This document shows positions 16,547 through 26,540 of a DNA stretch of 64,000 nucleotides, one piece after another. The stretch lies in assembly GCA_041391505.1 (NCBI GenBank), contig JAWKNW010000010.1, positions 62,001 through 126,000 of the forward strand, written 5' to 3'. This DNA is from Rhodothermales bacterium (GTDB taxonomy: Bacteria; Bacteroidota; Rhodothermia; Rhodothermales; JAHQVL01). Both the position numbers and the translations under genes were made by a program. The notes under the pieces were generated by a model. That model had not been told where the DNA came from. It saw only the letters and a list, made by a program, of their open reading frames with translations, and ran no database searches. Numbering within the stretch: position 1 is the stretch's first letter; every line of letters starts with the position of its first letter.

Positions 16547-18244
16547 TCACCCAAACGCCTTCTCGAACGCGCGCTGCTGGTCGATATCCCCCATGAGAAA
16601 CAGCTCGCTGTGTTTCGGGATCAGGGCGGAAGGGGGCGGATTGGTGACGATGTGGTCCCCTTCCTGGATGGCGATGACGTTCAAACCGCTTTTCGTGCGG
16701 ATACCGCTGTCCTTCAGCAGCCGGCCGGCGATGGAGGCCGGCGTGGGGACCGAAAACAGATTCACCCCCTCGCTGACGAGGAACGAAGGCCGTTCGCGCA
16801 GGATGGAGTCGATCAGCGAGACGCCCAGGGAGGTGTAGCTGAGCGCGAAGTCGGCGCCGGCGCGGTGGATCGAGGCGACGTTGCGCTCCTCGTTGAGCCG
16901 GGATACGATGCGGATGCCCGGGTTCAGCCGGCGGCAGTAGGACGTCAGGTAGATGTTGATCCGGTCGTCGTGGGTGGTGAGCAGCACAGACGGCGCCTCC
17001 GCGATCCCCACCTCCTGCATGAGCGTGTAATCGGCCGCGTCGCCCTGATGGACGTGCTCGAACTCCCGCGCGAGGACCGAGCATACAAACCGGCTCTGGT
17101 CGATGATCCGCACCGGGACGCCCCTCGCCTTGAGCACGCGCGCGGCCTGCGCACCGACCGTTCCGCCCCCGATGACGATCACCGGGTTGGGATTGACGTC
17201 GTAGATCATCATCAACGCATCGAGCTCGTCCAGCTGCTCGCTGGCGCCCACGACGACGAGCACCGACGACGAGGTCAGCTGCGTCTCCGGGCGGGCCGGC
17301 AGCAGCGTGCCCCGGTCCCAAACGCCGATCACTGTGACGCCGGTCAGCTCGCGCAGCCGCGTGTCGCGCACCGTCTGGGCCGCCAGCGGGGTGCGGTGCA
17401 CCGGAAATTCGGCGACCTGCAAATCATGGAACTCACCCAGCTGGACGACGCGGGCGTGCATCCCCTTGACCCGGGACGCCAGCTGTTCGCCGAGTTGATT
17501 GCGAAGCGCCAGAACCCGCGTGGCGCCCGTGAGCTGCAACACGTCGACGGCGTCGTCCCGCGACGCCAGCGCCACGATGGGCACCTTTTCGGCCGCTTCG
17601 CGGACGGCGAGTATCGTGCTGGTGTTCACGGCGTCGTCGCGGTTGACGACCACCATCCGCGCCGACGCCACCGCGAGCGCCTCGTAGGTCGCCCGCAGAT
17701 CGATGTCGCCCGTGACCGCCGGCACGCCGCGGAAATACAGCTGGGCCGCCTTGTCCGCGTCCGGTTCGAGGACGAAGACGTCGATGCTTTCGCGCTCCAG
17801 CCGGGCGATGAGCGCCGGCGCGATCATCTCGTCGTACGCCGTGAGGATGACATGCCCCGCCGTCCCGCGCGGCACGGACCGGGGCGCCCGCATGCGGAGC
17901 CGGGCATCCAGCCAGGGCCCGAAGCGGATGAAGGCGACGGGAAAGAGCACGAAAAACAACGTGATGCCCGATACGAGCACCACGATCGTGTAGAGCCGGC
18001 CGATCTCGCTCTCGAACACGATGTCCCCAAAACCGAGCGTCGTCATCACGGTGAGGGTCCAGTAATAGGCCGTGAACCAGGAATACGAGCGCCCCTCCAC
18101 CCCGATCATGATCACGTGAAACAGGATGGCGAACACGGAGACGAGCAGAAATATCCCGCCTACGTACCCCAGGATGATGCGCAGATTTTGATGCGCCGGG
18201 CCCCTCGGCCGCCGGCTGGCGCGCAGAAATGAACGGAGTGACAT
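16547..18244 (-). CDS. Potassium channel with two RCK/TrkA-N domains
   Basis: A 565-residue membrane protein. Residues about 20-100 form a two-helix ion-channel unit: IILGYVGGIFLLVSVFAILF, a pore loop and selectivity filter TTLGFGDI (near residue 68), then a second helix with TIVVLVSGITLFFVLFP. Two regulator-of-K+-conductance regions follow. The first, beginning GHVILTAYDEMIAPALI, covers about residues 108-230. The second Rossmann domain starts PVIVIGGGTVGAQAARVLKA near residue 353. A TrkA-C-like domain ends the chain (FSVPTPASIAGRLLKDSGI, then GDHIVTNPPP). RCK domains sense ligands such as Ca2+ or nucleotides and gate the pore. The open frame continues to 19453 antisense to the aldolase, but the first helix fixes the start near 18244. 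Confidence 0.9.
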   Translation of the reverse strand: MSLRSFLRASRRPRGPAHQNLRIILGYVGGIFLLVSVFAILFHVIMIGVEGRSYSWFTAYYWTLTVMTTLGFGDIVFESEIGRLYTIVVLVSGITLFFVLFPVAFIRFGPWLDARLRMRAPRSVPRGTAGHVILTAYDEMIAPALIARLERESIDVFVLEPDADKAAQLYFRGVPAVTGDIDLRATYEALAVASARMVVVNRDDAVNTSTILAVREAAEKVPIVALASRDDAVDVLQLTGATRVLALRNQLGEQLASRVKGMHARVVQLGEFHDLQVAEFPVHRTPLAAQTVRDTRLRELTGVTVIGVWDRGTLLPARPETQLTSSSVLVVVGASEQLDELDALMMIYDVNPNPVIVIGGGTVGAQAARVLKARGVPVRIIDQSRFVCSVLAREFEHVHQGDAADYTLMQEVGIAEAPSVLLTTHDDRINIYLTSYCRRLNPGIRIVSRLNEERNVASIHRAGADFALSYTSLGVSLIDSILRERPSFLVSEGVNLFSVPTPASIAGRLLKDSGIRTKSGLNVIAIQEGDHIVTNPPPSALIPKHSELFLMGDIDQQRAFEKAFG

Positions 18245-18470
18245 ACGAAATCGGACCCTCACGCTGGCTTCCCATGTGTGCCCCTCTAACCCATGGCCGG
18301 AGGTCGGGTTCAGCACGCCGGCGCGCCGGGCGACGGGCGAGCGGCGGCGCGACGAGATGCACACTTTCCGCCAGCAGAAGAAAAAAATCTTCCTAGGCAG
18401 ATCCGCCGGATAGTTTGTATTCTTGCGACGAAACGATTCGGTGTTGCCGTCGTCGGGGCGGTGCCCACGG

Positions 18471-18504
18471 CAACCCCTGAACCCAGAACCCCAACTGCTG
18501 AACG
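18471..18504. repeat. Heptad array (C-rich form 5' of the iolJ-like gene)
   Basis: CCCCTGA ACCCAGA ACCCCAA CTGCTGA with a 7-base period, ending 4 bases before the ATG at 18509. Confidence 0.6.
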
Positions 18505-18508
18505 CTCC

Positions 18509-19480
18509 ATGCGCGTTTCCACCCGCACCATGTTCGAGGACTGTTATGGCGCCTACGCCATCGCCGCGGTCAACGTATTCAACATGGAACAGGTGCTCGC
18601 CCTGTTTCAGGCGGCTGAAGAAGCCGATGCGCCGTTTATCGTCCAGGCCACGCCCTACGCCCGCAACTTCGCCGGCCCGCCGATGCTCGCCGCGATGATC
18701 GGAGCCGCCGCCGAACTGTTTCCGGACGCCGTCTATGCCTTTCACCTCGATCACGGGGACGAAAGCCATTGCCGCGACGCGATCCCTACGGGCGACTACG
18801 CGTCGGTGATGATCGACGCCTCGCACGACCCGTTCGATGATAACGTGCGGCGCACGCGCGCCGTCGTCGAGCTGGCGCACGCCCACGGCGTGGCGGTCGA
18901 GGCCGAGCTGGGCGTCCTCAGCGGCGTCGAGGACGGCATCTCGGTGGAAGAGCGGCTCGTCCGCTACACCGACCCCGCCCAGTGCGAGGCGTTCGTCAAC
19001 CAGACCGGGTGCGACAGCCTGGCCGTCGCGGTGGGCACGAGCCACGGGGCGTACAAGTTTTCGGGCGGCAACGGCCTGCAGTTTGATATCCTCGAAGCCA
19101 TCGGCCAGCGTCTGCCGGGTTTCCCGCTCGTGCTGCACGGGGCGTCCACGGTGAACGAGTCGGAGATCGACCGCATCAACGGCGCCGGCGGCCGGCTGCT
19201 GCCGGGCGCGCGCGGCGTCTCGCCCGACGAGCTGATCCGCGCCATCGAACGGGGCGTCTGCAAGGTGAACATCGCCACGGACACCCGCCTCCTCTGGGCC
19301 CGCACCTACCGCGAGTTTTTCCGCGACCAGCCGGACCAGATCGACCTCGTGCTGCCGGCGAAGCAGTACATCGACGAATACGTCGTCATGATGAAACAGA
19401 AATTCGAACTGCTCGGCGCCTCGCACCGGGCGTTCGGCGTACGCAAGAAACACGATGCCTCACTCCCCTCTGCTTCGTAA
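18509..19480 (+). CDS. iolJ: Class II aldolase, probably IolJ (inositol pathway)
   Basis: A 323-residue class II (zinc) aldolase. AFHLDHGDE near residue 78 supplies the substrate/metal-binding His and Asp, EAELGVLSGVEDG matches the conserved loop with the metal Glu, and SHGAYKF, LVLHGASTV and KVNIATDTRL are the remaining signature blocks of the fructose-bisphosphate aldolase II family. In this context it probably cleaves 2-deoxy-5-keto-D-gluconate 6-phosphate to dihydroxyacetone phosphate and malonate semialdehyde, since iolB starts inside its 3' end (26-base overlap) and iolC, iolD and iolG follow. A fructose- or tagatose-bisphosphate aldolase is the alternative. The start at 18509 lies 4 bases after the heptad array; the frame is open further upstream but shows no homology. 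Confidence 0.82.
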   Translation: MRVSTRTMFEDCYGAYAIAAVNVFNMEQVLALFQAAEEADAPFIVQATPYARNFAGPPMLAAMIGAAAELFPDAVYAFHLDHGDESHCRDAIPTGDYASVMIDASHDPFDDNVRRTRAVVELAHAHGVAVEAELGVLSGVEDGISVEERLVRYTDPAQCEAFVNQTGCDSLAVAVGTSHGAYKFSGGNGLQFDILEAIGQRLPGFPLVLHGASTVNESEIDRINGAGGRLLPGARGVSPDELIRAIERGVCKVNIATDTRLLWARTYREFFRDQPDQIDLVLPAKQYIDEYVVMMKQKFELLGASHRAFGVRKKHDASLPSAS

Positions 19481-20327
19481 GCCGCTCGCGTCGGAAGGCG
19501 TGTACCAGCGCATCACGCGTGAGGAAGCCGGCTGGGAATTCCTGAATTTCGAGGCCCGCATCATGCGGCGCGGCAACACGTGGTCGGCGAATACCGGCGA
19601 GAACGAATACGCCATCATCCTGCTCGGCGGCTCCTTCTCCGTGACTTCGGACAAAGGCTCGTGGCGCACGGAGAACGGTCGGAAGGATGTCTTCAGCGGC
19701 ATCGCGCACGCCCTCTACCTGCCGCGCCGCACGACGTTCACCCTCACGGCGGAGAGCGACCTGCTCGACATCGCGTACGGCTGGTGCGAGACGGATGAGG
19801 ATCACCCGGCCCGTTTCAAACGCCCCGAGGAAGCCGCCATCGAGCTGCGCGGCGGTGACAACGCCAACCGCCAGATCAACAGCCTCCTTCAGCCCGGGTT
19901 CGACTGCCACCGGCTGGTCTGCGTCGAGGTCTACACCCCCTCCGGCAACTGGAGTTCGTTCCCGGCCCACAAGCACGACGAGCGCATCGTCGCGCCGGAC
20001 GGAACGCTCAAGGAGGCCCGGCTCGAGGAGACGTATTTCTACAAGATCGACAAACCGCAGGGATACGCCATCCAGCAGGTATACACCGGCGACCGCTCGC
20101 TCGACGAAATCGCCCGCGCGCAGCACAACGACGTGGTGATGGTGCCGAAGGGGTACCACCCGGTCGTCGCCGGCCACGGCTACAACGTCTACTACCTCAA
20201 CTTCCTCACCGGCAGCGACCAGTCGCTGGCCAACACCGACGACCCGGATCACCAGTGGATCTACGGCACCTGGAAAGGCCAGGACCCGCGGCTCCCGCTG
20301 GTGACGGCGGAGATGAATGGGAAGTAG
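19455..20327 (+). CDS. iolB: 5-deoxy-glucuronate isomerase
   Basis: A 290-residue cupin-type isomerase converting 5-deoxy-glucuronate to 2-deoxy-5-keto-D-gluconate in myo-inositol catabolism. Recognisable features are the N-terminal EAGWEFLNFEARIMRRGNTW, the first cupin ALYLPRRTTFTLTA, and the metal-binding region SFPAHKHDE followed by EETYFYKIDKPQGYAIQQVY and VPKGYHPVVAGHGYNVYYLN, which together supply the His/Glu ligands of the KduI/IolB family. Length is normal for IolB. The gene overlaps the aldolase by 26 bases, indicating translational coupling. Downstream, an antisense four-helix-bundle gene separates it from iolC. Confidence 0.92.
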   Translation: MPHSPLLRKPLASEGVYQRITREEAGWEFLNFEARIMRRGNTWSANTGENEYAIILLGGSFSVTSDKGSWRTENGRKDVFSGIAHALYLPRRTTFTLTAESDLLDIAYGWCETDEDHPARFKRPEEAAIELRGGDNANRQINSLLQPGFDCHRLVCVEVYTPSGNWSSFPAHKHDERIVAPDGTLKEARLEETYFYKIDKPQGYAIQQVYTGDRSLDEIARAQHNDVVMVPKGYHPVVAGHGYNVYYLNFLTGSDQSLANTDDPDHQWIYGTWKGQDPRLPLVTAEMNGK

Positions 20328-20330
20328 TTC

Positions 20331-20359
20331 CTGGATGCAGGATGCTGGATGCAGGATGG
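20331..20359. repeat. Heptad array, left arm (G-rich, 3' of iolB)
   Basis: CTGGATGCAGGATGCTGGAT followed by GCAGGATGG: exact 7-base units beginning 3 bases after the iolB stop. It is the inverted complement of the array at 20841-20872, and the four-helix-bundle gene lies between them. Confidence 0.85.
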
Positions 20360-20361
20360 CT

Positions 20362-20748
20362 TTATGCTCCGGTTCGATGCTGACGTTCAACGGCCAACTT
20401 GAATGCATGGAGTTGTTTTCCAAGTGCTAGCATGCCTCCCCTGAGTTGTTCAAATTGCTGGATGTCCGTAAGAGAGCGCGTCTCGGCCAGTGTTTCGAGA
20501 TGATCGATCGATTCATCCAACGAGGCGCTTGCATAGGCCAGAAAACGCAGAAAATCCCGCTTGTACATACGCCTTCCGTACCCCTCGACAATGTTTGCCT
20601 TGACGGATTTTATGGACCGACGAAGTTGTGCTCCCTGTTCGTAGCGCTCAAAAAGCGGCAAGGCCGTGAACGTCATCTGATGCGTCTCATTGACGAGAAC
20701 ACGGGCTTTTTGCCAGATTTCCAACTTTTTATAGCTCATAAGCGGCAT
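20362..20748 (-). CDS. Four-helix-bundle protein (23S rRNA intervening-sequence type)
   Basis: A 128-residue protein of the four-helix-bundle/S23 family. Its signatures are YKKLEIWQKARVLVNETHQM at the start, LRRSIKSVKANIVEGYGR in the middle and FLRFLAYASASLDESIDHLE after it. Homologues are small basic proteins found inside 23S rRNA intervening sequences, as companions of diversity-generating retroelements, and as stand-alone genes of unknown role. It is antisense to the iol genes and is flanked by inverted 7-base-repeat arms at 20331-20359 and 20841-20872. That suggests a cassette inserted into, or carried by, a spacer hairpin of the iol operon. The start could be ATG at 20748 or 20739. Confidence 0.88.
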   Translation of the reverse strand: MPLMSYKKLEIWQKARVLVNETHQMTFTALPLFERYEQGAQLRRSIKSVKANIVEGYGRRMYKRDFLRFLAYASASLDESIDHLETLAETRSLTDIQQFEQLRGGMLALGKQLHAFKLAVERQHRTGA

Positions 20749-20840
20749 GCGATTCAGGTTTACATCTACTAGACACGGCTACATGCCCCGGCATACCCCG
20801 ATGCTGGACCGCCGCGGGCATTTTTCACCCGGGTCGAAGT

Positions 20841-20872
20841 ATCCTGCATCCTGCATCCTGCATCCCTGATCC
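20841..20872. repeat. Heptad array, right arm (C-rich, 5' of iolC)
   Basis: ATCCTGC repeated three times, then ATCCCTGATCC. Inverted complement of the array after iolB; ends 22 bases before the iolC ATG. Confidence 0.85.
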
Positions 20873-20894
20873 TCACCACGCAACGGCCACTCCT

Positions 20895-21911
20895 ATGCCC
20901 AATAGCCGCCCCTATGACGTCATCACCTTCGGGCGCACGTCCATCGACCTGTACTCCAACGACATGGGGGCTCCGTTCGAGGAGATCACGTCGTTCGGGG
21001 CGTTTGTCGGGGGGTCGTCGACCAATATCGCTGTCGCTTGCCGGCGGCTCGGGCTCCGGACCGCGCTGCTGACGGGCTTCGGGAACGACCAGGTCGCCCG
21101 ATTCGTCCGCCGCTTCCTCGAGCGTGAAGGCATCGAGACGAAGTTTATCCCCACGATCGACGGCACGCGGACGCCGGCGGTGATCCTGGGCATCGAGCCC
21201 CCGGCCCGCTTTCCGCTGGTGTTCTACCGGGACAATGCGTCGGACCTCCATCTGACGATGGACCATGTGCTGGCCGCGAACCTCGCGGACTTCAAGGTGG
21301 TCGTCCTCTCCGGCAACGCGCTCAGCCGCGACCCGAGCAAGACCGCCACGATGTATGCGGCCGAGGTGGCGAACGAGGCCGGCACGACCGTCTTCCTGGA
21401 CCTCGACTTCCGCGCCGACCAGTGGTTCGACCCCCGCGCCTACGGCGTGATGGTCCGCGCCCTGCTGCCCCGCGTGCAGGTGGTGATCGGCACCGAGGAA
21501 GAGGTGATGGCCGCCAGCCTGACGGATGCCTCGCAGGTCGTGATCACCCACCAGCAGGTCTCGGCGCCCGAAATCAGGGGCAACCTGGAAACCGCGATCC
21601 AGCGCATCCTGGATGCCGGCGTCGAGGTCCTGATCGTCAAACGCGGACCCGACGGCTGCTCGATCTTCGAGCAGGGCAAGCCGGAAGTGCGCGTCCCCGG
21701 CTACCCGGTGGAGGTGCTCAACGTGCTCGGCGCCGGCGACGCCTTCGGCGGCGGGCTCACCTACGGCTTCGTGCAGGGCTGGGACTGGTACAAGGCCTGC
21801 CGGCTCGCCAACGCCTGCGGCGCCATCCTCGTCACGAAACACGGCTGCGCCAACTTCATGCCCACGCTGGATCAGGTGATGACGTTCGTGTCGGATAAGG
21901 GAGGGCTTTAG
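20895..21911 (+). CDS. iolC: 5-dehydro-2-deoxygluconokinase (PfkB family)
   Basis: A 338-residue PfkB-type sugar kinase that phosphorylates 2-deoxy-5-keto-D-gluconate in inositol catabolism. The N-terminus YDVITFGRTSIDLYSNDMGA and GAFVGGSSTNIAVACRRLGL form the first PfkB signature and substrate pocket. NVLGAGDAFGGGLTYGFVQG near residue 275 is the second signature with the anion hole and catalytic Asp. Length fits stand-alone IolC rather than the IolC-DUF2090 fusion. The iolB-iolC gap is widened to 567 bases by the antisense four-helix-bundle gene. Confidence 0.9.
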   Translation: MPNSRPYDVITFGRTSIDLYSNDMGAPFEEITSFGAFVGGSSTNIAVACRRLGLRTALLTGFGNDQVARFVRRFLEREGIETKFIPTIDGTRTPAVILGIEPPARFPLVFYRDNASDLHLTMDHVLAANLADFKVVVLSGNALSRDPSKTATMYAAEVANEAGTTVFLDLDFRADQWFDPRAYGVMVRALLPRVQVVIGTEEEVMAASLTDASQVVITHQQVSAPEIRGNLETAIQRILDAGVEVLIVKRGPDGCSIFEQGKPEVRVPGYPVEVLNVLGAGDAFGGGLTYGFVQGWDWYKACRLANACGAILVTKHGCANFMPTLDQVMTFVSDKGGL

Positions 21912-21916
21912 GTAAT

Positions 21917-21950
21917 GGTTGGCAGGTTGCAGGTTGGCAGGTTGTTGAGG
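21917..21950. repeat. Heptad array (G-rich, 3' of iolC)
   Basis: GGTTGGCAGGTTGCAGGTTG and on, period 7-8, starting 5 bases after the iolC stop. Complementary to the array at 21984-22030, so the spacer can form a long imperfect hairpin. Confidence 0.8.
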
Positions 21951-21983
21951 AAGTGAATGCGTTTTCGTGGGCGGGGGCTGGAT

Positions 21984-22030
21984 CGTAACCGATCAAACCT
22001 GTAACCTTCAGCCTGAAACCTGCAACCTGT
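21984..22030. repeat. Heptad array (C-rich, 5' of the stress-protein gene)
   Basis: AACCTGT AACCTTC AGCCTGA AACCTGC AACCTG, 7-base period, ending 8 bases before the ATG at 22038. Confidence 0.8.
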
Positions 22031-22037
22031 CATCGCC

Positions 22038-22961
22038 ATGTACAAGTACAACCGGGTCCTCGTCGCGCTCAACCTGCTCAGCGATCAAGACGAGACCACG
22101 CTGCGCTACGCCGGCATGCTGAGCCGGCTGGGCATGCCGAACACCATCTATATCGCCCACGTGGCGGAGACGCTCGACCTGCCGGATGCGGTGCGCGAGG
22201 CCTATCCCCAGGCCATGCGCCCGGTGGATGAGACCATCGAGGCCGAATTGCAGCACCGGGTCGCGACGACGTTCGGCGAGTTGCCCGCCGGCGCCGAGAT
22301 CCAGTACCTCGTCGGCGAAGGGACCACGGCCGAGACGCTGTTGCGGTGGACGCGGCTGAAGGACATCGACCTCGTGATCGTCGGCTCGAAACGCCGGGAT
22401 CGGGACGGCGGCTCGACCCCGGAAAAGATGGCGCGGCGCGCGCCGTGCTCGGTCCTGTCGATCCCCGATGGCGCCGCCCCCCGCATCACGCGCATCCTGG
22501 TGCCCATCGACTTCTCCGAGCATTCGATGGACGCGCTGACGAAGGCGATCGCCATCGCGGCCGCCGCCGGCCACACGGAACTCGTCTGCCTCCACGTCTT
22601 CAACGTGCCGCTTGGCTACTACAAGATCGGCAAGACCTACGAGGAGTTCGCCGCGATCATGCGGCTCCACGCCGAGGAGAAATACAGGCAGTTCATCGAA
22701 GGCGTGGATCGGATGGGGCTGGACTTCGTGCCGCTGTTCGAGCCGAGCGAGCGGCCGGCGCGCCGGATCCCCGAGATCGCCGAACGCGAACGCGCCGACC
22801 TCATCCTGATGGGCGCCCGCGGCCGCTCCAACAGCGCCGCCGTCATGCTCGGCAGCGTCACCGAACGCGTCCTCCTCAACGCCTCAATCCCCGTCATCGC
22901 CGTAAAACAGAAGGGCGAAGAAGCCAACATGGGCTTCCTGGAGGCGCTGCTGGAGTTGTGA
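22038..22961 (+). CDS. Tandem universal stress protein (UspA family)
   Basis: A 307-residue cytoplasmic protein with two Usp domains. The first (residues about 1-143) starts YNRVLVALNLLSDQDETTLR and ends ARRAPCSVLSIPDG. The second (about 149-295) starts RITRILVPIDFSEHSMDAL and has the ATP-binding pattern GARGRSNSAAVMLGSVTERV, the G-x2-G-x9-G-(S/T) motif, so the second domain probably binds ATP. The first lacks a clear copy (VGSKRRDRDGGSTPEKMARR). It sits between iolC and iolD on the same strand and may be co-expressed with inositol catabolism; Usp proteins are not part of the known pathway. Confidence 0.88.
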   Translation: MYKYNRVLVALNLLSDQDETTLRYAGMLSRLGMPNTIYIAHVAETLDLPDAVREAYPQAMRPVDETIEAELQHRVATTFGELPAGAEIQYLVGEGTTAETLLRWTRLKDIDLVIVGSKRRDRDGGSTPEKMARRAPCSVLSIPDGAAPRITRILVPIDFSEHSMDALTKAIAIAAAAGHTELVCLHVFNVPLGYYKIGKTYEEFAAIMRLHAEEKYRQFIEGVDRMGLDFVPLFEPSERPARRIPEIAERERADLILMGARGRSNSAAVMLGSVTERVLLNASIPVIAVKQKGEEANMGFLEALLEL

Positions 22962-22988
22962 GGCCGCCAGCCAGCCATACTCACCCAA

Positions 22989-23118
22989 TGTCATCTCGAC
23001 CGAAGACCCCGCGTATGCGGGGACGAAGCGGAGAGACCTCCCCAGGTACGACTGCCTTATTCATGAGGTCTCTCCGCTTCGGCATCGGTTAACACCGATA
23101 CCTTCGGTCGAGATGACA
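22989..23118. repeat. REP-like palindromic element, copy 1
   Basis: 130 bp with perfect 17-base terminal inverted repeats TGTCATCTCGACCGAAG...CTTCGGTCGAGATGACA. Inside are smaller hairpins: CCCCGCGTATGCGGGG, AGCGGAGAGACCTC paired with GAGGTCTCTCCGCT, and ATCGGTTAACACCGAT. Copies 2 and 3 are at 32365-32492 and 59522-59652. It encodes no protein and lies between the stress-protein gene and iolD. Confidence 0.9.
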
Positions 23119-23246
23119 AAACGCAGTGTAATAACACCACTTTTTAACGCTCCGTATGATTTTGCTGGCATTCAATGCCCGCCACGGATAATTTCCCGGC
23201 ACCTCCGCACGCCATTTTCTTTAGCCAAAGCCTTCTCATTCCTGCC

Positions 23247-25099
<1,853 letters not shown>

Positions 25100-25106
<7 letters not shown>

Positions 25107-25124
25107 GCGCTATGCGCTCAGAGG
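25100..25124 (+). promoter_or_regulatory. 11-bp perfect hairpin across the iolD stop codon
   Basis: CCTCTGAGCGC-TAT-GCGCTCAGAGG: a perfect 11-bp stem with a 3-base loop, containing the iolD TGA. No T-tract follows, so it is unlikely to be an intrinsic terminator; an mRNA-processing or stability site is possible. Confidence 0.55.
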
Positions 25125-25164
25125 AATGCAAATCGCACCTTGTAAAATGCACCCCCCTGCCCCC

Positions 25165-26181
25165 ATGGCCCAACCGCTTCGCGTCGCCGCCGTCGGCCTG
25201 GGCCGGCTGGGGCGGCTGCATGCCGAAAACCTCGCGACCCGCATCCCGGGCGTTGACCTGACGGCCGTCTGCAGCGTCGTGCTGGACGAGGTGCTTGCGG
25301 CGCGCAAGGCGCTCGGCGTCCGCAACGGCTTTCTGTCGTTCGACGAGATGCTGGAGCGGTGCCCGCTCGACGCCGTGGTGCTCACGACCCCATCCGACCT
25401 CCACGCCGGCCAGATCGAGGCCGCGCTGGACGCCGGCCTGCATGTCTTCTGCGAGAAGCCGCTGGCGACGATGATGGCCGACTGCGAGCGGGCCGCCGCC
25501 GCGGTCGCCCGACATCCGCACAAGGTCTGCATGCTCGGCTTCATGCGGCGCTACGACCCCTCGTACCGGTTCGCCAAAACGCAGATCGACGCCGGCGCCA
25601 TCGGCCGGCCCATCCTCTTCCGCGGATACAGCGTCGACCCCCTCTCGGCCATCGAGGGAGCGCTTAAATACGCTCCGCATAGCGCCGGGCAGTTCCTCGA
25701 CATGGCCGTGCACGACATCGACCTCGCCCGCTGGTTTCTGGGCAGCGACCCGCGCGAGGTATACGCAACAGGGGGCTGTTATGCCTTTCCCGAATTCGCA
25801 CAATACGGGGATGGGGACAACGTCGCCGCGCTGATGCCCTTCGAGAACGACGCGATGGCCTTTTTCTTCGCCGGCCGCACCGCCCCGCACGGCTACAACA
25901 TCGAAACCGAGATCATCGGGACGAAGGCGGCGCTGCGCATCAACAGCGTGCCGGCGAAACACCGCGTGGAGATCCTCGACGCCGGCGGCGTGCGCCAGGC
26001 GTGCGATCAGCACTTCATCGACCGCTTCGGCGACGCCTACCTGAACGAACTCATCGAATTCGCCGCCTGCATCCGGGAAGAACGCCAACCGGAGATCCGC
26101 GTGGAGGACGGTGTCGCCGCGACCCGTATCGCACTGGCGGCGACGCGTGCCTTCCGCGAACGCGTGCTGATTTCGCTCTAG
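25165..26181 (+). CDS. iolG: Inositol 2-dehydrogenase-like oxidoreductase (Gfo/Idh/MocA)
   Basis: A 338-residue NAD(P)-dependent oxidoreductase. The N-terminal Rossmann domain has LRVAAVGLGRLGRLHAENLA (GxGxxG type) and the Gfo/Idh/MocA strand-turn GLHVFCEKPLA with the catalytic-site Lys. The C-terminal domain has MLGFMRRYDPSYRFAKTQID and HSAGQFLDMAVHDIDLARWF, whose MAVHDIDLARW carries the proton-relay Asp/His of inositol dehydrogenases. It would oxidise myo-inositol to 2-keto-myo-inositol (scyllo-inosose). It starts 58 bases after iolD. The frame opens at 25069 inside iolD, but ATG 25165 begins the conserved sequence. No iolE dehydratase follows in the window. Confidence 0.87.
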   Translation: MAQPLRVAAVGLGRLGRLHAENLATRIPGVDLTAVCSVVLDEVLAARKALGVRNGFLSFDEMLERCPLDAVVLTTPSDLHAGQIEAALDAGLHVFCEKPLATMMADCERAAAAVARHPHKVCMLGFMRRYDPSYRFAKTQIDAGAIGRPILFRGYSVDPLSAIEGALKYAPHSAGQFLDMAVHDIDLARWFLGSDPREVYATGGCYAFPEFAQYGDGDNVAALMPFENDAMAFFFAGRTAPHGYNIETEIIGTKAALRINSVPAKHRVEILDAGGVRQACDQHFIDRFGDAYLNELIEFAACIREERQPEIRVEDGVAATRIALAATRAFRERVLISL

Positions 26182-26540
26182 GCAGGGTCTGTAATATCGT
26201 TCTGGCTGTCCCGGTGGATCCCCGAAACGCCCAAACCGCGTCGGATCCTGCACCTCGTCAAGGATGCGTTTCGGTCCAAAAATTTCCCGGGCAGAACCTG
26301 ACACCTCACCCTTTCGCCCTTCATCGGCGAGCCGGCGGCCAGGGGCGCCACATTTTTTATGAAGTTCACGTGAACTTCCTCACATTATGTTTCGTTATCA
26401 ACAATAACCAACTGTAACCAAGGCGCCACCGGGTGTCCGGATGCCCGTAAGCATCGAGATAGCTCCATGATGTACACACACCGTCCACATTTACGCATGA
26501 CAGGCCTCAGTCCTCCTGCCCCACTCGACTCCGTCAGACC
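26182..26540. other. Intergenic region downstream of iolG
   Basis: No gene recognised. It contains an 18-bp perfect palindrome and a Bacteroidota-like promoter element, annotated separately. Confidence 0.5.
26361..26393 (+). promoter_or_regulatory. 18-bp perfect palindrome next to a promoter-like element
   Basis: GAAGTTCACGTGAACTTC (26361-26378) is a perfect palindrome. Eight bases later TATGTTTC (26386-26393) resembles the Bacteroidota -7 element TAnnTTTG. A repressor dimer on the palindrome would cover the -33 region. The next gene on this strand starts at 26541. Confidence 0.45.

Noticed and set aside
16547..19453. 968-codon leftward frame that would fuse the K+ channel to sequence antisense to the aldolase
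   Set aside because: The channel's first membrane helix follows ATG 18244, and the upstream part is exactly antisense to the well-conserved iolJ-like gene.
20362..20748. rRNA intervening sequence or diversity-generating retroelement
   Set aside because: The four-helix-bundle protein suggested these, but there is no rRNA, reverse transcriptase or template/variable repeat nearby.
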